A DNA stretch of 64,000 nucleotides from Pseudoflavitalea rhizosphaerae (GCF_003991355.1 NZ_RCSU01000003.1:186001-250000); one strand, 5' to 3'. Counted from the first letter of the stretch, positions 25,197 to 35,350 are shown. Numbers and translations are program-made. Notes: generated by a model not told the origin, from the letters alone.

Positions 25197-25343
25197 CTAC
25201 AATGCTTCCTTCAAACGCTTCCTGTAATCAGGAATTCCCTGCTGGCGGTATTTCAATTTCCAGCTGGTATCGGTGCTGGTTTGTTGTGCAAAGCAGATTT
25301 GCAGCAGCATGAAGCAGATCGTTAATATTATTCTTGCAGGCAT
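25197..25343 (-). CDS. Small predicted secreted peptide
   Basis: A 48-codon frame starting MPARIILTICFMLLQICFAQ, which reads as a complete signal peptide with cleavage near FAQ, followed by a basic 28-residue mature part ending RKRLKEAL. The OmpA gene ends 7 bp away on the opposite strand. It has no recognised homologue. The signal-peptide pattern makes chance less likely, but the frame is short. It could also be the relic of a longer secreted protein. Confidence 0.4.
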   Translation of the reverse strand: MPARIILTICFMLLQICFAQQTSTDTSWKLKYRQQGIPDYRKRLKEAL

Positions 25344-25449
25344 GATGCATATTTAAGGATTTTATGGCAGGAGGAAAACGGTTTTTCCGCAATCGCTCCC
25401 GGAATGCTGATTTCACAGGAGGGATTTTTGCCAGTAAGTAATAATAATA

Positions 25450-25478
25450 CAGGGCGCCAACTTGTGGTTGACGCCCTG
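25450..25478 (-). terminator. Terminator downstream of the FG-GAP protein gene
   Basis: CAGGGCG and CGCCCTG outer arms plus inner CCAAC/GGTTG with a TTGT loop. A T-rich tract follows on the minus strand. Confidence 0.7.
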
Positions 25479-25525
25479 CGCTTAATTTGAAGGATGTTGG
25501 CTTTCCTTCTTTCTATGCAACTCTC

Positions 25526-28500
25526 CTACTTCATGAGAACCTTCATTGTTTTAATTCTGGTATTGTTCTTATCTGTTATCATCAGCCAGTAAACGCCCGG
25601 AGTAGCCGATGCAGGCCGGGTAATGGTTTGCGTTTGTACATCCTGTTTCAGATAGATTTCCTGTGCAAACAATTCCTGTCCATGCTGATTGATGAGACGC
25701 ATCCGATAGATGCCTTTTTCGAATCCTCCGAATTTCACAACAAATGAATTGTGAACCGGGTTTGGCGCCACATCGATATTAGCATTCAGGTTACCATTGA
25801 ATTTGATCAGAATGATGGCTGAATATTCAAAAGAACCATCTTTATCGATCATCTTCAGGCGATAGTAATTATTGCCATTGGAAGCTGTCCAGTCGGTATA
25901 ACTGTATTCGCTCAACGTTGGGTGGCCTTTCGCTGTAACATTAGCAATGGCTGTGAAGCTGGCGCCATTTGAGCTTCTCTGCAATTCATAATGCTCGAAG
26001 TTCAGTTCAGTGCTTGCTGACCAGTAGAGTTCAACAGCTTTGTGGTTGGCGGTACCCCTGAACTGGGTGAGCACAACGGGCAGTGGTCCTGAAACCTGGG
26101 GACTACCACCGAAGAACAGGTTGTTGTCTACATCCAGTACATTGATCAGGCCATCGTTGTCTGCATCAGCGCCGTCTACTCTTCCATCATTATCCTGGTC
26201 AAGGTCAAGGTTGAAATTTTCGTTTGTATCGAAAGTGCCATCATTATCGCTGTCGAGATCGAGGTAATCGGGAGTGCCATCGGCATCAGTGTCTGGTAAT
26301 GCTGTTGACGGGCCATCTCCCACAACTGTTGGTGCATCATCCACGAGACCGGAGATACCATCCAGATCACTATCACAAGAGGCGTTACCGCCAGGGCAAT
26401 CGATGATACCATCGATGGTTACATCAAATGCAGCGTTGCCGCCTTCTTTGGTATCGAACACACCATCGTTATCACTATCCAGGTCCATATAATCGGGAAC
26501 GGTATCTGAATCTGCGATCGCCGCATTGGGATCAGGTCCGTCTGTGTTCACAGGATCGGAATTGCCGGTTCCCGAGCGACCATCGCCAAACAGTGCATCT
26601 GTAAAATCGACGATATCGGGAATGCCATCAATATCGCCATCCGTGATATTATCGATCATTCCATCGCCGTTCGCATCTGCCGGTGCGGCGTCAGGTATAT
26701 TGTCTCCATCGCGGTCGATGCCTCCTTCGATCACATCATTGATACCATCATTATCACTATCCAGGTCCAGGAAGTTTGGCCTGGTGTCTCCATCCTGATC
26801 AGGGCGGAAAGCGCCTGGCAGGCCGCTGCCATTCCTGTAAGAGGAAATATTTATATCGGGATCATCGTCCGGTCTGCCATCAGAATCTGTATCCGCACTG
26901 GTGAGGACCAACGGGGTGGCAAGACTGGTGGAATAGCCGCTGGCGTTGACAGTTGGCGTTCCCGTACCTACGAGACCATTGCCATCGGGGTCAGCGCCAC
27001 CTGCTTCGAGTACATCGTTGATGCCATCGTTATCGCTATCCAGGTCGCGGTAATTAGGTCGAAGATCGCTGTCGAAATCCACGAGGAAATCATTGGGTGA
27101 TGGTCCATCGCTCCATGCATCGGCAATTCCATCGGCATTGGCATCAGTGGAGATGATGAGCGATTTGGAGGTACCATCTCCCGGATCAGATACGTCTTCG
27201 TCGTTATCGATATCTGCATCGTAAAGATTGATCCATCCGTCGCCTTCAGGATCGCTTAATGCAAAGGCTCCCGTGAAGTCAACTCTTCCATTGCCATCAG
27301 CATCGGCTCCGCCTGCTTCGATGAGATCGAAAATGCCATCATTATCGCTGTCTATATCGATGAAATCAGGAACACCATCCCCATCGGCATCGAATATCCT
27401 TCCTGCAACTGCGCCGGGGATGGAACCGTTTGACATTTTAGAAACGGCTGTAGCATAGGTAGCTGCTGTACCGGGGACCACATCGATGGGGGTGAGCAGG
27501 CCATCACCGTCTGCATCGCAACCACCCGCGCAATCCAGGCGTCCATCACCGTTAGCGTCAACGGCTCCTGCTTCTATCACATCTGCAATGCCATCATTAT
27601 CGCTGTCGAGATCGAAATGATTGGGGATGCCATCGCCATCGGTATCATAATTGATGCCCACACCCAGCGGGTTGAGGCCGCCGGTTTGCGGGTTGTCAGG
27701 GTCCATGTAATTGGGAATACCATCAGTGTCATCATCACCTGATGGATCATTGGTTGGTGTAAAGAAGCTGTTTCCGGCAGTGCCGAATTCATAACGGTCA
27801 GGGATACCGTCATTGTCATCATCCACATCGATGTCATCGGGAATACCGTCGCCATCATGGTCTGTAGGACTAACGAGGCTTACATCGAAAGTATAGGCTT
27901 TACCAAGTCCGTTATCACCGGCGGCAAATCCCAGAACAGTACCCAGTGATCCGGGGATATTGAGCAGTGAAGCAAAATCCAGTGCACGCCCCGGTGCACC
28001 TACCAGTGCTTTCGGTTTGGCGCCACCGGTAGTTCCCCTTGTATATCCTGCTCCTGCCACACTAAAGCCCAGCATGGACGCCGCATTGATGGAAAGCAAC
28101 GCATCATTCCTGGCAAAAACTGTCCAGGAAGGAATTGTAGCGTAAGTTCCGTCGGCCATGCCGAGGTAAACGTGCGCCATACCACCGGCTGCATCCACTC
28201 CTAACGCCAATACATCCACGCCGGTTGATAATGGTTCACCAACAATGATATCTCCAAAACCATCATTATTCACATCTCGCATATTATCCATTGCCAAACC
28301 ATAGAGAATGCTGGGTTTGAGCGAAAGGGAAGATAATAAGGTGAGGATGGTTGTATTCCTGGGTGTTTCCAGTCTTTGATCGGAACTGACGGGATCGGGG
28401 ATAGCTCCGGTCCTTCTTTTGAATACATGTATATTACCGGCTTTCAGTCCAAGGCTCAGTACGTTGGAGAGCGTTCCGCCAAGTGGAGCGCCAACAAGTA

Positions 28501-30436
28501 AATTACCGTTCCTTTCACCATCCGCACCGCGTGCACCTTTTATTGAATAGCCGAACAGGTTCACTGCATTGCTGAGCAGACCTGAAGAGCTTGCCTGTAA
28601 TCGGGCTGCATAATCGGTAACAACACCTGTGGCAACGCCGGTCCCTGCATACACATAGGCGCTTCCGCCCAGTACCTGACCATTCAGCGCATTGGTAACG
28701 GCACTAGCAAGACTAAGACCGGAAAGTAATGCATTGACAGTTCCGCCGCCTGGTGTTCCCACTACAACATCAGGGATATTGTCTCCGGTAAAGTCGCCCG
28801 TACCATCAACGCTCCAGCCGTAGAGCAGGCCATCCACCTGCTGGTTATCCAAAAGGCCGGAGACAAGCGGCCCCGCTACAGCCCACAGCGTGGGACCTAA
28901 AATAGGAACAGCAGTAACGATGGCGCCAATTTCTGTACTCAATCCCAGTTGCCCGCCGGTGGGTGGTTTCAATGATTGAACCGTAGAAAAAGTATTGGTG
29001 GCGTCGCTAAGATAAAGGAAGGCGCCACCAAATTTTATACCGTTTACCGTGGCATTCGCACCTTCATACAATGGAATGCCTGCAAGGATCTCCGCTTTTC
29101 CATCGCCGTTCATATCATCTGCCACGCCAACAGAAAAACCGAACAACTGGTTTTTGGTGATGCCGATATTATTTGTTTGCAGCGGATTGAAAGATAATTT
29201 GATCAATGCATTGGGAGCGGTGGTAAGTGTGAGACCATCAAACACGTGCACAGCGCCAACAGTACCCTGCAAAGTACCGGTGCCTCCGCCGAAATCGACA
29301 GACACCATATCCAGTGGTGCTCCTACAACGATATCATTGTTATTATCGCCATTCACATCACCAGCTGCCACACTGAATCCGAACAGTGCGCCTACAATGG
29401 GAGTGCTGGAGCGTAATACTTTTGATGGAACGGTTGGTAAGCCACCGGCTGCGCCGAGGTAAACAAACACTGCACCAGCGCTGGCAAAGTTGGTGACGCC
29501 TATTACATCGATACAGGTTGGTGCGTTCACGGCAATATCATCAAAGCCATCACCATTTACATCGCCCAAACCAATTACGCCGAATCCGTAAGCAGCATCC
29601 ACCTGCAATTGAAGACTGGTTAAAAGTCCTGGCAGTACGCCATCCGCGGAGGTGGTCCAATCCGGTGTATGGTTCAGCGGATCGATGGTTACCGGGTATT
29701 CGGCATTGGCATCGTCCACCACGATAGAGAGTGTATTCGATTGTTCATTCAGTTCCATATGGGCAGCCAGGGGTTGTTGCCTGGCATCCCATACTTTGAG
29801 ATCATCATAATACAATTTGATATCGCTCTTATCACTTCGGGAGTGGAGCGCCAGTTTGCTGCCTGACAGCAGTGCAGGTTCCAGGTCACCACTGATCTGC
29901 ATGGACACTCTCAATTGTCCATTACCCTTCGGACGCTTTTTAACGATGAAGTTCTGTCGAAGTCCTTTTTCATCATTCAGGTATTGCAGATCGTAAGAAG
30001 AGAATCGATAGCGTAATTCTTTGCCATCGATCTTTTTCCCCTGTGGTGCAGCGGCCATAACACCCTGGCCGGCTCTTCCGATACCGAGCACTTTGAAGGT
30101 GGAAGCCCATTGCTTATCCGAAATCTTGTAAGTCACATTGCGGATGGTAATAGCATCCTGCCGGATGTTGAAGCCAATTCGGTTGGGGGAATTGATCACT
30201 CTCACCATTTTCTGTGAGGTCTGTGTAAAACTAAGCTCTTGCTGCTTCAGATAATTCACTGCTTCCGAATACCAATCCTGAGACACACCCTTCGGCAAAG
30301 CAGGCGCCTGGCCCACTGTGCCGGGAACAGCAGGTGCAACAGCTTGCTGCAAGCCCTGCAATTGTGCGTATGACAGATTGGAAATCAGAAATGCAACCAG
30401 AAACAGGCCGTTTTTTGTAAAGGTTCGCATTCTCAT
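25526..30436 (-). CDS. Giant T9SS-secreted FG-GAP / thrombospondin type 3 repeat protein
   Basis: 1636 residues from the ATG giving signal peptide MRMRTFTKNGLFLVAFLISN and LSYAQ; an ATG six bases downstream is equally possible. Residues about 250-880 carry FG-GAP (integrin alpha-type) repeats, each with a calcium loop such as DVNGDGFDDIAVNAP and DVNNDGFGDIIVGEP. Residues about 890-1450 hold a dozen Asp-rich thrombospondin-3-type units (DSDNDGIADVIEAG, DTDGDGIPNHFDLD) that should bind many Ca2+ ions. A small beta domain and a type A sorting domain (VAPNPVHNSF ... KVLMK) direct export by the type IX system and surface attachment. Probably a surface adhesin or scaffold; the ligand is unknown. 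Confidence 0.9.
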   Translation of the reverse strand: MRMRTFTKNGLFLVAFLISNLSYAQLQGLQQAVAPAVPGTVGQAPALPKGVSQDWYSEAVNYLKQQELSFTQTSQKMVRVINSPNRIGFNIRQDAITIRNVTYKISDKQWASTFKVLGIGRAGQGVMAAAPQGKKIDGKELRYRFSSYDLQYLNDEKGLRQNFIVKKRPKGNGQLRVSMQISGDLEPALLSGSKLALHSRSDKSDIKLYYDDLKVWDARQQPLAAHMELNEQSNTLSIVVDDANAEYPVTIDPLNHTPDWTTSADGVLPGLLTSLQLQVDAAYGFGVIGLGDVNGDGFDDIAVNAPTCIDVIGVTNFASAGAVFVYLGAAGGLPTVPSKVLRSSTPIVGALFGFSVAAGDVNGDNNNDIVVGAPLDMVSVDFGGGTGTLQGTVGAVHVFDGLTLTTAPNALIKLSFNPLQTNNIGITKNQLFGFSVGVADDMNGDGKAEILAGIPLYEGANATVNGIKFGGAFLYLSDATNTFSTVQSLKPPTGGQLGLSTEIGAIVTAVPILGPTLWAVAGPLVSGLLDNQQVDGLLYGWSVDGTGDFTGDNIPDVVVGTPGGGTVNALLSGLSLASAVTNALNGQVLGGSAYVYAGTGVATGVVTDYAARLQASSSGLLSNAVNLFGYSIKGARGADGERNGNLLVGAPLGGTLSNVLSLGLKAGNIHVFKRRTGAIPDPVSSDQRLETPRNTTILTLLSSLSLKPSILYGLAMDNMRDVNNDGFGDIIVGEPLSTGVDVLALGVDAAGGMAHVYLGMADGTYATIPSWTVFARNDALLSINAASMLGFSVAGAGYTRGTTGGAKPKALVGAPGRALDFASLLNIPGSLGTVLGFAAGDNGLGKAYTFDVSLVSPTDHDGDGIPDDIDVDDDNDGIPDRYEFGTAGNSFFTPTNDPSGDDDTDGIPNYMDPDNPQTGGLNPLGVGINYDTDGDGIPNHFDLDSDNDGIADVIEAGAVDANGDGRLDCAGGCDADGDGLLTPIDVVPGTAATYATAVSKMSNGSIPGAVAGRIFDADGDGVPDFIDIDSDNDGIFDLIEAGGADADGNGRVDFTGAFALSDPEGDGWINLYDADIDNDEDVSDPGDGTSKSLIISTDANADGIADAWSDGPSPNDFLVDFDSDLRPNYRDLDSDNDGINDVLEAGGADPDGNGLVGTGTPTVNASGYSTSLATPLVLTSADTDSDGRPDDDPDINISSYRNGSGLPGAFRPDQDGDTRPNFLDLDSDNDGINDVIEGGIDRDGDNIPDAAPADANGDGMIDNITDGDIDGIPDIVDFTDALFGDGRSGTGNSDPVNTDGPDPNAAIADSDTVPDYMDLDSDNDGVFDTKEGGNAAFDVTIDGIIDCPGGNASCDSDLDGISGLVDDAPTVVGDGPSTALPDTDADGTPDYLDLDSDNDGTFDTNENFNLDLDQDNDGRVDGADADNDGLINVLDVDNNLFFGGSPQVSGPLPVVLTQFRGTANHKAVELYWSASTELNFEHYELQRSSNGASFTAIANVTAKGHPTLSEYSYTDWTASNGNNYYRLKMIDKDGSFEYSAIILIKFNGNLNANIDVAPNPVHNSFVVKFGGFEKGIYRMRLINQHGQELFAQEIYLKQDVQTQTITRPASATPGVYWLMITDKNNTRIKTMKVLMK

Positions 30437-30865
30437 ATTTGGTAGGTTTGATTGTGGACAATGGATCATAACATCAATCAACAACCGAATTCAAAAAGTC
30501 ATGAAGGAACTGTTTGAATGATTGCAGAATGAAGCCTTAGACAGGAAGACAGAATTGCTGTGGAAAGGGTTGATACAAGGGTTGAATCAGATATAACCAG
30601 AAAGGATTACAGAGCTAATGTTACAATGGGAATAAACGTTGATTTGAAAATGCTGTATTAAAGGTATGATAAATAAGATGCGATAAATGCCCGGACGAGG
30701 TCAATTCACAGATCTGTTTCGGGTAATATTTATGAATACTAACAGCAAGACCACTGACTGCATGCATTGCCACTATGTAAAGGCTCGACGAGATCTTTAT
30801 TTCGAACCCATACATATTTGATTCTTATAAATCGCTGGACGGTCAGTTTATCGGGAGTGGTATAA
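30437..30865. other. Intergenic region upstream of the FG-GAP gene
   Basis: About 430 AT-rich bp with only short, unconvincing frames and no match to the -7 consensus that I can place confidently. Nothing else seen. Confidence 0.4.
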
Positions 30866-30895
30866 AACAAAAAAGGCTCACATTACTGTGAACCT
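30866..30895 (-). terminator. Terminator of tRNA-Asp (second copy)
   Basis: On the minus strand, AGGTTCACA-GTAA-TGTGAGCCT (one G-U pair, 30874-30895) is followed by TTTTTTG. It is immediately downstream of the tRNA. Confidence 0.8.
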
Positions 30896-30900
30896 TTTTG

Positions 30901-30974
30901 CGGACTGGACGGGACTCGAACCCGCGACCTCCGCCGTGACAGGGCGGCATTCTAACCAACTGAACTACCAATCC
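30901..30974 (-). tRNA. tRNA-Asp (GTC), second copy
   Basis: Sequence identical to the tRNA at 5821-5894, including the anticodon loop CTGTCAC. The identity extends only 2 bp into the 3' flank. CCA is not encoded. Its terminator differs from that of the first copy, so this is not a recent large duplication. The two genes are in the same orientation, 25 kb apart. Confidence 0.97.
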
Positions 30975-31185
30975 TCTTACTAAGACGAACTTAGCAACCT
31001 CAGAATATATAGTGTGTCATCACTTTCAAGAACTATTCCCAAAACCTTTGTTCTCACTTTATTCTCAGACCTTTACGTCGTTTTTGGGACTGCAAATATA
31101 GGTCTTTTTCCCACTTCCCAACAAAAATTTTTAAAAAAATTTTCAACCCTTAACTTTACCGCCTCTTATTACAATTACCCGACTT

Positions 31186-32169
31186 ATGCCGCAAGACAAA
31201 AACCGTCAGTTCCTGGAATTTGAAAAACCAATCAAAGAGCTTTTTGATGATATAGAGTCGCTCAAGCAGAAAGCCGAAAAAAGTAAGATCGACCTTACCG
31301 ATCCTATCCGGAAACTCGAGGAGCGTGTGATCGAAGCCCGCAAAGCAATCACACAGAACCTGACTCCCTGGCAAAAAGTTCAACTCAGCCGCCACCCGGA
31401 CCGTCCGTATACAATGAAGTACATCGATAAAATAGCCACCGAATTTGTGGAGCTCTTTGGAGACCGCAATGTAAAGGACGATAAAGCCATGGTGGGCGGA
31501 TTTGCTTCAATAGACGGACAAACAGTAATGATCGTTGGTCAGCAGAAAGGGATCAATACGAAGGCCCGTCAACTGCGCAATTTCGGTATGGCCAATCCTG
31601 AAGGGTACCGCAAAGCGCTTCGCCTGATGAAACTGGCTGAAAAATTCAACAAGCCTATCATTACCCTCATCGATACTCCGGGCGCCTATCCCGGGCTGGA
31701 AGCCGAAGAGCGTGGCCAGGGTGAAGCCATTGCACGCAATATTTATGAAATGTGCCGCCTTACTGTTCCTGTGATCTGTGTGATCATCGGCGAAGGCGCT
31801 TCTGGTGGCGCACTCGGCATCGGTGTGGGCGATCGCATCCTGATGCTGGAGAATACCTGGTACACAGTGATCTCCCCGGAGTCCTGCTCCTCTATTCTCT
31901 GGCGTAGCTGGGAGTACAAAGAGAAGGCAGCGGAACAACTGAAGCTCACACCTGATTATATGCACCAGTTCGGTATCATCGATGCCATCGTTCCCGAACC
32001 AATGGGCGGCGCTCACTGGGATTACCAACAGGCAGCGGACCTGCTCAAACCCTTCCTGCTGGATGCCATCAATGAACTCAAACAACTCGATCCGCAGGAA
32101 CGCATCAAGAAACGTATCGAGAAATTCAACAAGATGGGCTTCTGGGAAGAATTACCTGTTGAAGGATAA
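31186..32169 (+). CDS. accA: Acetyl-CoA carboxylase carboxyltransferase subunit alpha
   Basis: 327 residues, standard AccA length. An N-terminal helical region is followed by the crotonase-like carboxyltransferase core with [50 protein letters not shown] and [19 protein letters not shown]. With AccD it transfers the carboxyl group from biotin to acetyl-CoA, the committed step of fatty acid synthesis. Transcribed alone, with a strong terminator at 32309. TAACTTTA at 31152 is one base off the -7 consensus. Confidence 0.97.
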   Translation: MPQDKNRQFLEFEKPIKELFDDIESLKQKAEKSKIDLTDPIRKLEERVIEARKAITQNLTPWQKVQLSRHPDRPYTMKYIDKIATEFVELFGDRNVKDDKAMVGGFASIDGQTVMIVGQQKGINTKARQLRNFGMANPEGYRKALRLMKLAEKFNKPIITLIDTPGAYPGLEAEERGQGEAIARNIYEMCRLTVPVICVIIGEGASGGALGIGVGDRILMLENTWYTVISPESCSSILWRSWEYKEKAAEQLKLTPDYMHQFGIIDAIVPEPMGGAHWDYQQAADLLKPFLLDAINELKQLDPQERIKKRIEKFNKMGFWEELPVEG

Positions 32170-32308
32170 TTTATTTGCGTGGTAATCATTTGTCCACTAC
32201 TTTTGACACCGTTAAATGCAAAACATTCAGAAACATACAAAGCAAGTCAAGACCATCTCCATACAAGGGAAGGGTTGATCACCGTTTTGTGTGTCAGCAA
32301 AATAATAG

Positions 32309-32338
32309 AAGGCCTTCCCATAACAGGAAGGCCTTTTG
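32309..32338 (+). terminator. Terminator of accA
   Basis: Perfect 10-bp arms AAGGCCTTCC and GGAAGGCCTT with a 7-nt loop, then TTG. Confidence 0.85.
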
Positions 32339-32403
32339 TATTTGATGCAATGCGATAAAAACAAACACTGTTCACAACACTCAAAACCAAAAACAATTTT
32401 CAG

Positions 32404-33285
32404 ATGTCTCTCAGGCAAACTCTTTCAGGTACAGGCGTTGCGCTGGTCACTCCTTTCCGCTCCAATATGGAAGTGAATCTGGACGCGCTCGGCCGCATCA
32501 TCGACTTTGTGATCGATGGCGGCGTAGAATATGTGGTAACACTTGGCACCACCGGCGAAACGCCAACCCTGAGCAAGGAAGAAAAGATCGCTATCATTCA
32601 ATACACATATGAGAAAGTAAACAACCGCGTTCCTGTAGTTGTAGGTGTGGGTGGAAATGATACCATCAATCTCGTAAAGGAACTGGAGCACCTGCCGCTT
32701 GAAAAAGCTACTGCCATTTTAAGTGCAGCACCATATTACAATAAACCTTCGCAGGAAGGCATCTTCCAGCACTATAAAATGCTGGCAGCCGCTTCTCCCA
32801 AACCCATTCTCCTGTATAATGTTCCAGGCCGTACAGGAAGGAATATGAGCGCTGATACCACTATCCGTCTCGCAAAAGAAGTTGACAATATCGCAGGCAT
32901 CAAAGAAGCCAGCGGAGATATGGCGCAGTGTATGCAGATCCTGCGCGACAGACCTGAGAATTTCCTGGTTGTGAGCGGAGACGATGCGCTGGTGCTGCCA
33001 CAGATCGCCTGCGGCATGGACGGTGTGATCAGCGTTGCAGCCAACGCCTTCCCCAAAGCATTCACCAATATGGTGCGTGAAAGTCTCAAAGGAAATTTCA
33101 AAGCAGCCAAATCCCTCAACGATCCGCTCATCCTGGCTTATGAGCTTATGTTCGCAGAAAACAATCCCGCCGGCGTGAAAGCATTCATGACCGAACTCGG
33201 ACTGATCGAAAATCATCTGCGTCTCCCAATGACGCCACTGAGCGCCACCTTACATAATAACGTTAAGAGTTACCTGAAGAAATAA
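32404..33285 (+). CDS. dapA: 4-hydroxy-tetrahydrodipicolinate synthase
   Basis: 293 residues, a complete DapA TIM barrel. Seen: GTGVALVTPF at the N-terminus, GTTGETPTLS (pyruvate/aldehyde-binding Thr pair), YNVPGRTGRNM with the catalytic Tyr, and the Schiff-base lysine in AGIKEASGD. It condenses pyruvate with aspartate semialdehyde in the lysine/meso-diaminopimelate pathway. It is flanked by terminators on both sides, so it is a single-gene unit. Confidence 0.96.
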   Translation: MSLRQTLSGTGVALVTPFRSNMEVNLDALGRIIDFVIDGGVEYVVTLGTTGETPTLSKEEKIAIIQYTYEKVNNRVPVVVGVGGNDTINLVKELEHLPLEKATAILSAAPYYNKPSQEGIFQHYKMLAAASPKPILLYNVPGRTGRNMSADTTIRLAKEVDNIAGIKEASGDMAQCMQILRDRPENFLVVSGDDALVLPQIACGMDGVISVAANAFPKAFTNMVRESLKGNFKAAKSLNDPLILAYELMFAENNPAGVKAFMTELGLIENHLRLPMTPLSATLHNNVKSYLKK

Positions 33286-33293
33286 AAAAACAT

Positions 33294-33318
33294 GCCCTGC
33301 AACTTTCCTTTGCAGGGC
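33294..33318. terminator. Bidirectional terminator between dapA and rnz
   Basis: GCCCTGCAA and TTGCAGGGC arms with a 7-nt loop, A-rich before and TTGTTT after; it sits between convergent genes. Confidence 0.8.
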
Positions 33319-33323
33319 TTGTT

Positions 33324-34226
33324 TCATCCCCTGAAAGTAACACCTTCAATAGCGAGGTCCGTGGCAGGAAAAACTTCGCGGGCTTCTGCCTGGAACTGAT
33401 CGAGGTTTTCGTATTTGGAGCTGAAATGTCCGATGAGCAATCTGCCTACATTGGCGCTCTTTGCGATGTTGGCAGCCTGTTCGGTGGTGGAATGGAAGCG
33501 GGCTGCAGCGCGGTCGTTGAGCTCACGGAGATAAGTGGTTTCATGATAGAGCATATCCACACCCTCGATATAAGGGACCAGCTCTTCATCATAGATGGTA
33601 TCGGCGCAGTAAGCGTAAGATTTTGGTTTGGCGGCGGGATCCGTCACCATTTCATTCATTACCAGGTTACCGCTTTGGGTGGTATAGTTCTCGCCCCATT
33701 TAAGCCTGTCGTAGAATGCAGCGGGTACGCCATGACGAATGGCTTTCTCCGGATTCACCCTGCGCGGCGCTTTCACCTGTTCGAAACGGAAGCCCCAGCA
33801 GGGAATGCGGTGCTTGGTAGGAAAGCAGGTGACTTTAAATTTATCTGTCTTCACCAGCACACCTTCTTCAGTGAGCGGATGAAAATGCAATTTGTATGGA
33901 AGAATAGTGCTCGCTGCCTTGAATTGCAGGTCCAGTATAGGTTCCAGCTCTGGTGGTGCAAAGAGGTGCAGATCATTTTCGCGATGCAGTAATCCCATGC
34001 TATTGAGGAAACCCGGCAATCCGAAATAGTGATCGCCATGAAGATGTGAAATGAAGATGTAATTGATGCGGCCCCAGCGGATCCTGTAGCGGCTCAGTTG
34101 CACCTGCGTGCCTTCGCCACAATCTACCAGGAATAGCTGGTCATCCAATGTAACCAGCTGGGCCGTCGGATGACGGTCGTAGGCGGGTAATGCAGAATTA
34201 TTTCCAAGGATCGTAACAGCCAGCAT
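33324..34226 (-). CDS. rnz: Ribonuclease Z
   Basis: 300 residues of the short tRNase Z type. Metallo-beta-lactamase core with the zinc motif SHLHGDHYFGLPG near residue 62, the earlier VDCGEGTQVQLSR, then the later histidines in YHETTYL and GHFSSKY. The AEREVFP-like C-terminus EAREVFPATDL also fits the family. It endonucleolytically removes 3' trailers from tRNA precursors, relevant here because the tRNA genes seen do not encode CCA. Confidence 0.94.
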   Translation of the reverse strand: MLAVTILGNNSALPAYDRHPTAQLVTLDDQLFLVDCGEGTQVQLSRYRIRWGRINYIFISHLHGDHYFGLPGFLNSMGLLHRENDLHLFAPPELEPILDLQFKAASTILPYKLHFHPLTEEGVLVKTDKFKVTCFPTKHRIPCWGFRFEQVKAPRRVNPEKAIRHGVPAAFYDRLKWGENYTTQSGNLVMNEMVTDPAAKPKSYAYCADTIYDEELVPYIEGVDMLYHETTYLRELNDRAAARFHSTTEQAANIAKSANVGRLLIGHFSSKYENLDQFQAEAREVFPATDLAIEGVTFRG

Positions 34227-34352
34227 TCAGTACATTATTTCAAATGGTCATATATCACTTAAAGACTTTCACAGCGGTTGCTTTGCTGCACAATACCAAC
34301 AAAATACCCTGTTTATAATGGGTAAGGCCCGGAAACAGGCCTGTAACCGCGA

Positions 34353-35348
34353 CTAATTTAGTAAAATCCTGCATTCCTGCAAGAGGCGATCTCGGTTGAT
34401 GGCTGCTGTGCCTACTTCTTCGCAGACCAGGCCACCGGCAATATTGGCCACTTCGGCCATCAGCTCCACGCTGCCGGTGGCGGCATAAATAAGTGAAGCC
34501 ACGGCAATCACCGTGTCTCCGGCGCCTGATACATCCGCAATGTTTCTCAGGTGGGAAGGAATGATGCGGCTGCTGTTATCGTCCTGGTAAAACACTCCTT
34601 TCTCAGAAAGTGTGATGAAGGAAATATGATGTTGTAAATGTTCCCGGAGCTTTTGGTGCACTACATTGAGGGTATCCTGGTTCACTTCCTCGAAGATCAC
34701 GTTGAGGCCTTCTTTCACTTCCTTGAGGTTGGGCTTGAAAATATCAACGCCATTGTAAGCGAAAAAATTCTTACGCTTGGGGTCAACCGTGGTGAGTACT
34801 TTGTATCGTTTGCAGAGCGCGATCACTTTTTCAATCACGGAACTGGTGAGTACGCCCTTGTTATAATCTTCAAAGATCATCACATCAGGTTGCTGCTCCT
34901 GCAGGAATTTCTCAACTGTATCCAGCAAGTTTTTTTCATCGGCCTCATTGAGGTCTTTGGTGATCTCTGCATCGAGACGCATCATTTGCTGGTTCCGGCT
35001 GATGATCCTGCTCTTATTGGTGGTGATGCGATGGTTGCTTTGCAGCAGGTAACTTGTATCTATCTTTTGTTGTTCGAATAGATGTTTGAGAGCGGTTCCG
35101 TCATCATCTTTACCCATTACACTGAGTATACTTACCTGTGCGTGCAGGGAAGCGAGATTGAGCGCCACATTACCTGCACCTCCGATCCTTTGTTCCTTCC
35201 TGTCGAGCGCTACAATAGGCACAGGCGCTTCCGGTGAGATGCGTTCCACATGCCCCCACCAATAGGTGTCCAGCATCACATCTCCTATCACTCCCACCTT
35301 TATATTCTGAAACTTTGCGAATAACTGCTCAAAATCTGTTACTGCCAT
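34353..35348 (-). CDS. rfaE1: D-glycero-beta-D-manno-heptose-7-phosphate kinase (PfkB family)
   Basis: 331 residues, equal to the kinase half of HldE. Seen: VIGDVMLDTYWWGHVERISP and EAPVPIV (substrate-binding pattern of heptose kinases), RIGGAGNVALNLA (PfkB signature 1), and DVSGAGDTVIA (signature 2 with the catalytic Asp). No cytidylyltransferase domain follows, so heptose nucleotide activation must be encoded elsewhere. It makes heptose 1,7-bisphosphate for lipopolysaccharide core. It lies 2 bp downstream of an amino acid permease gene on the same strand. Confidence 0.88.
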   Translation of the reverse strand: MAVTDFEQLFAKFQNIKVGVIGDVMLDTYWWGHVERISPEAPVPIVALDRKEQRIGGAGNVALNLASLHAQVSILSVMGKDDDGTALKHLFEQQKIDTSYLLQSNHRITTNKSRIISRNQQMMRLDAEITKDLNEADEKNLLDTVEKFLQEQQPDVMIFEDYNKGVLTSSVIEKVIALCKRYKVLTTVDPKRKNFFAYNGVDIFKPNLKEVKEGLNVIFEEVNQDTLNVVHQKLREHLQHHISFITLSEKGVFYQDDNSSRIIPSHLRNIADVSGAGDTVIAVASLIYAATGSVELMAEVANIAGGLVCEEVGTAAINRDRLLQECRILLN

Positions 35349-35350
35349 AA

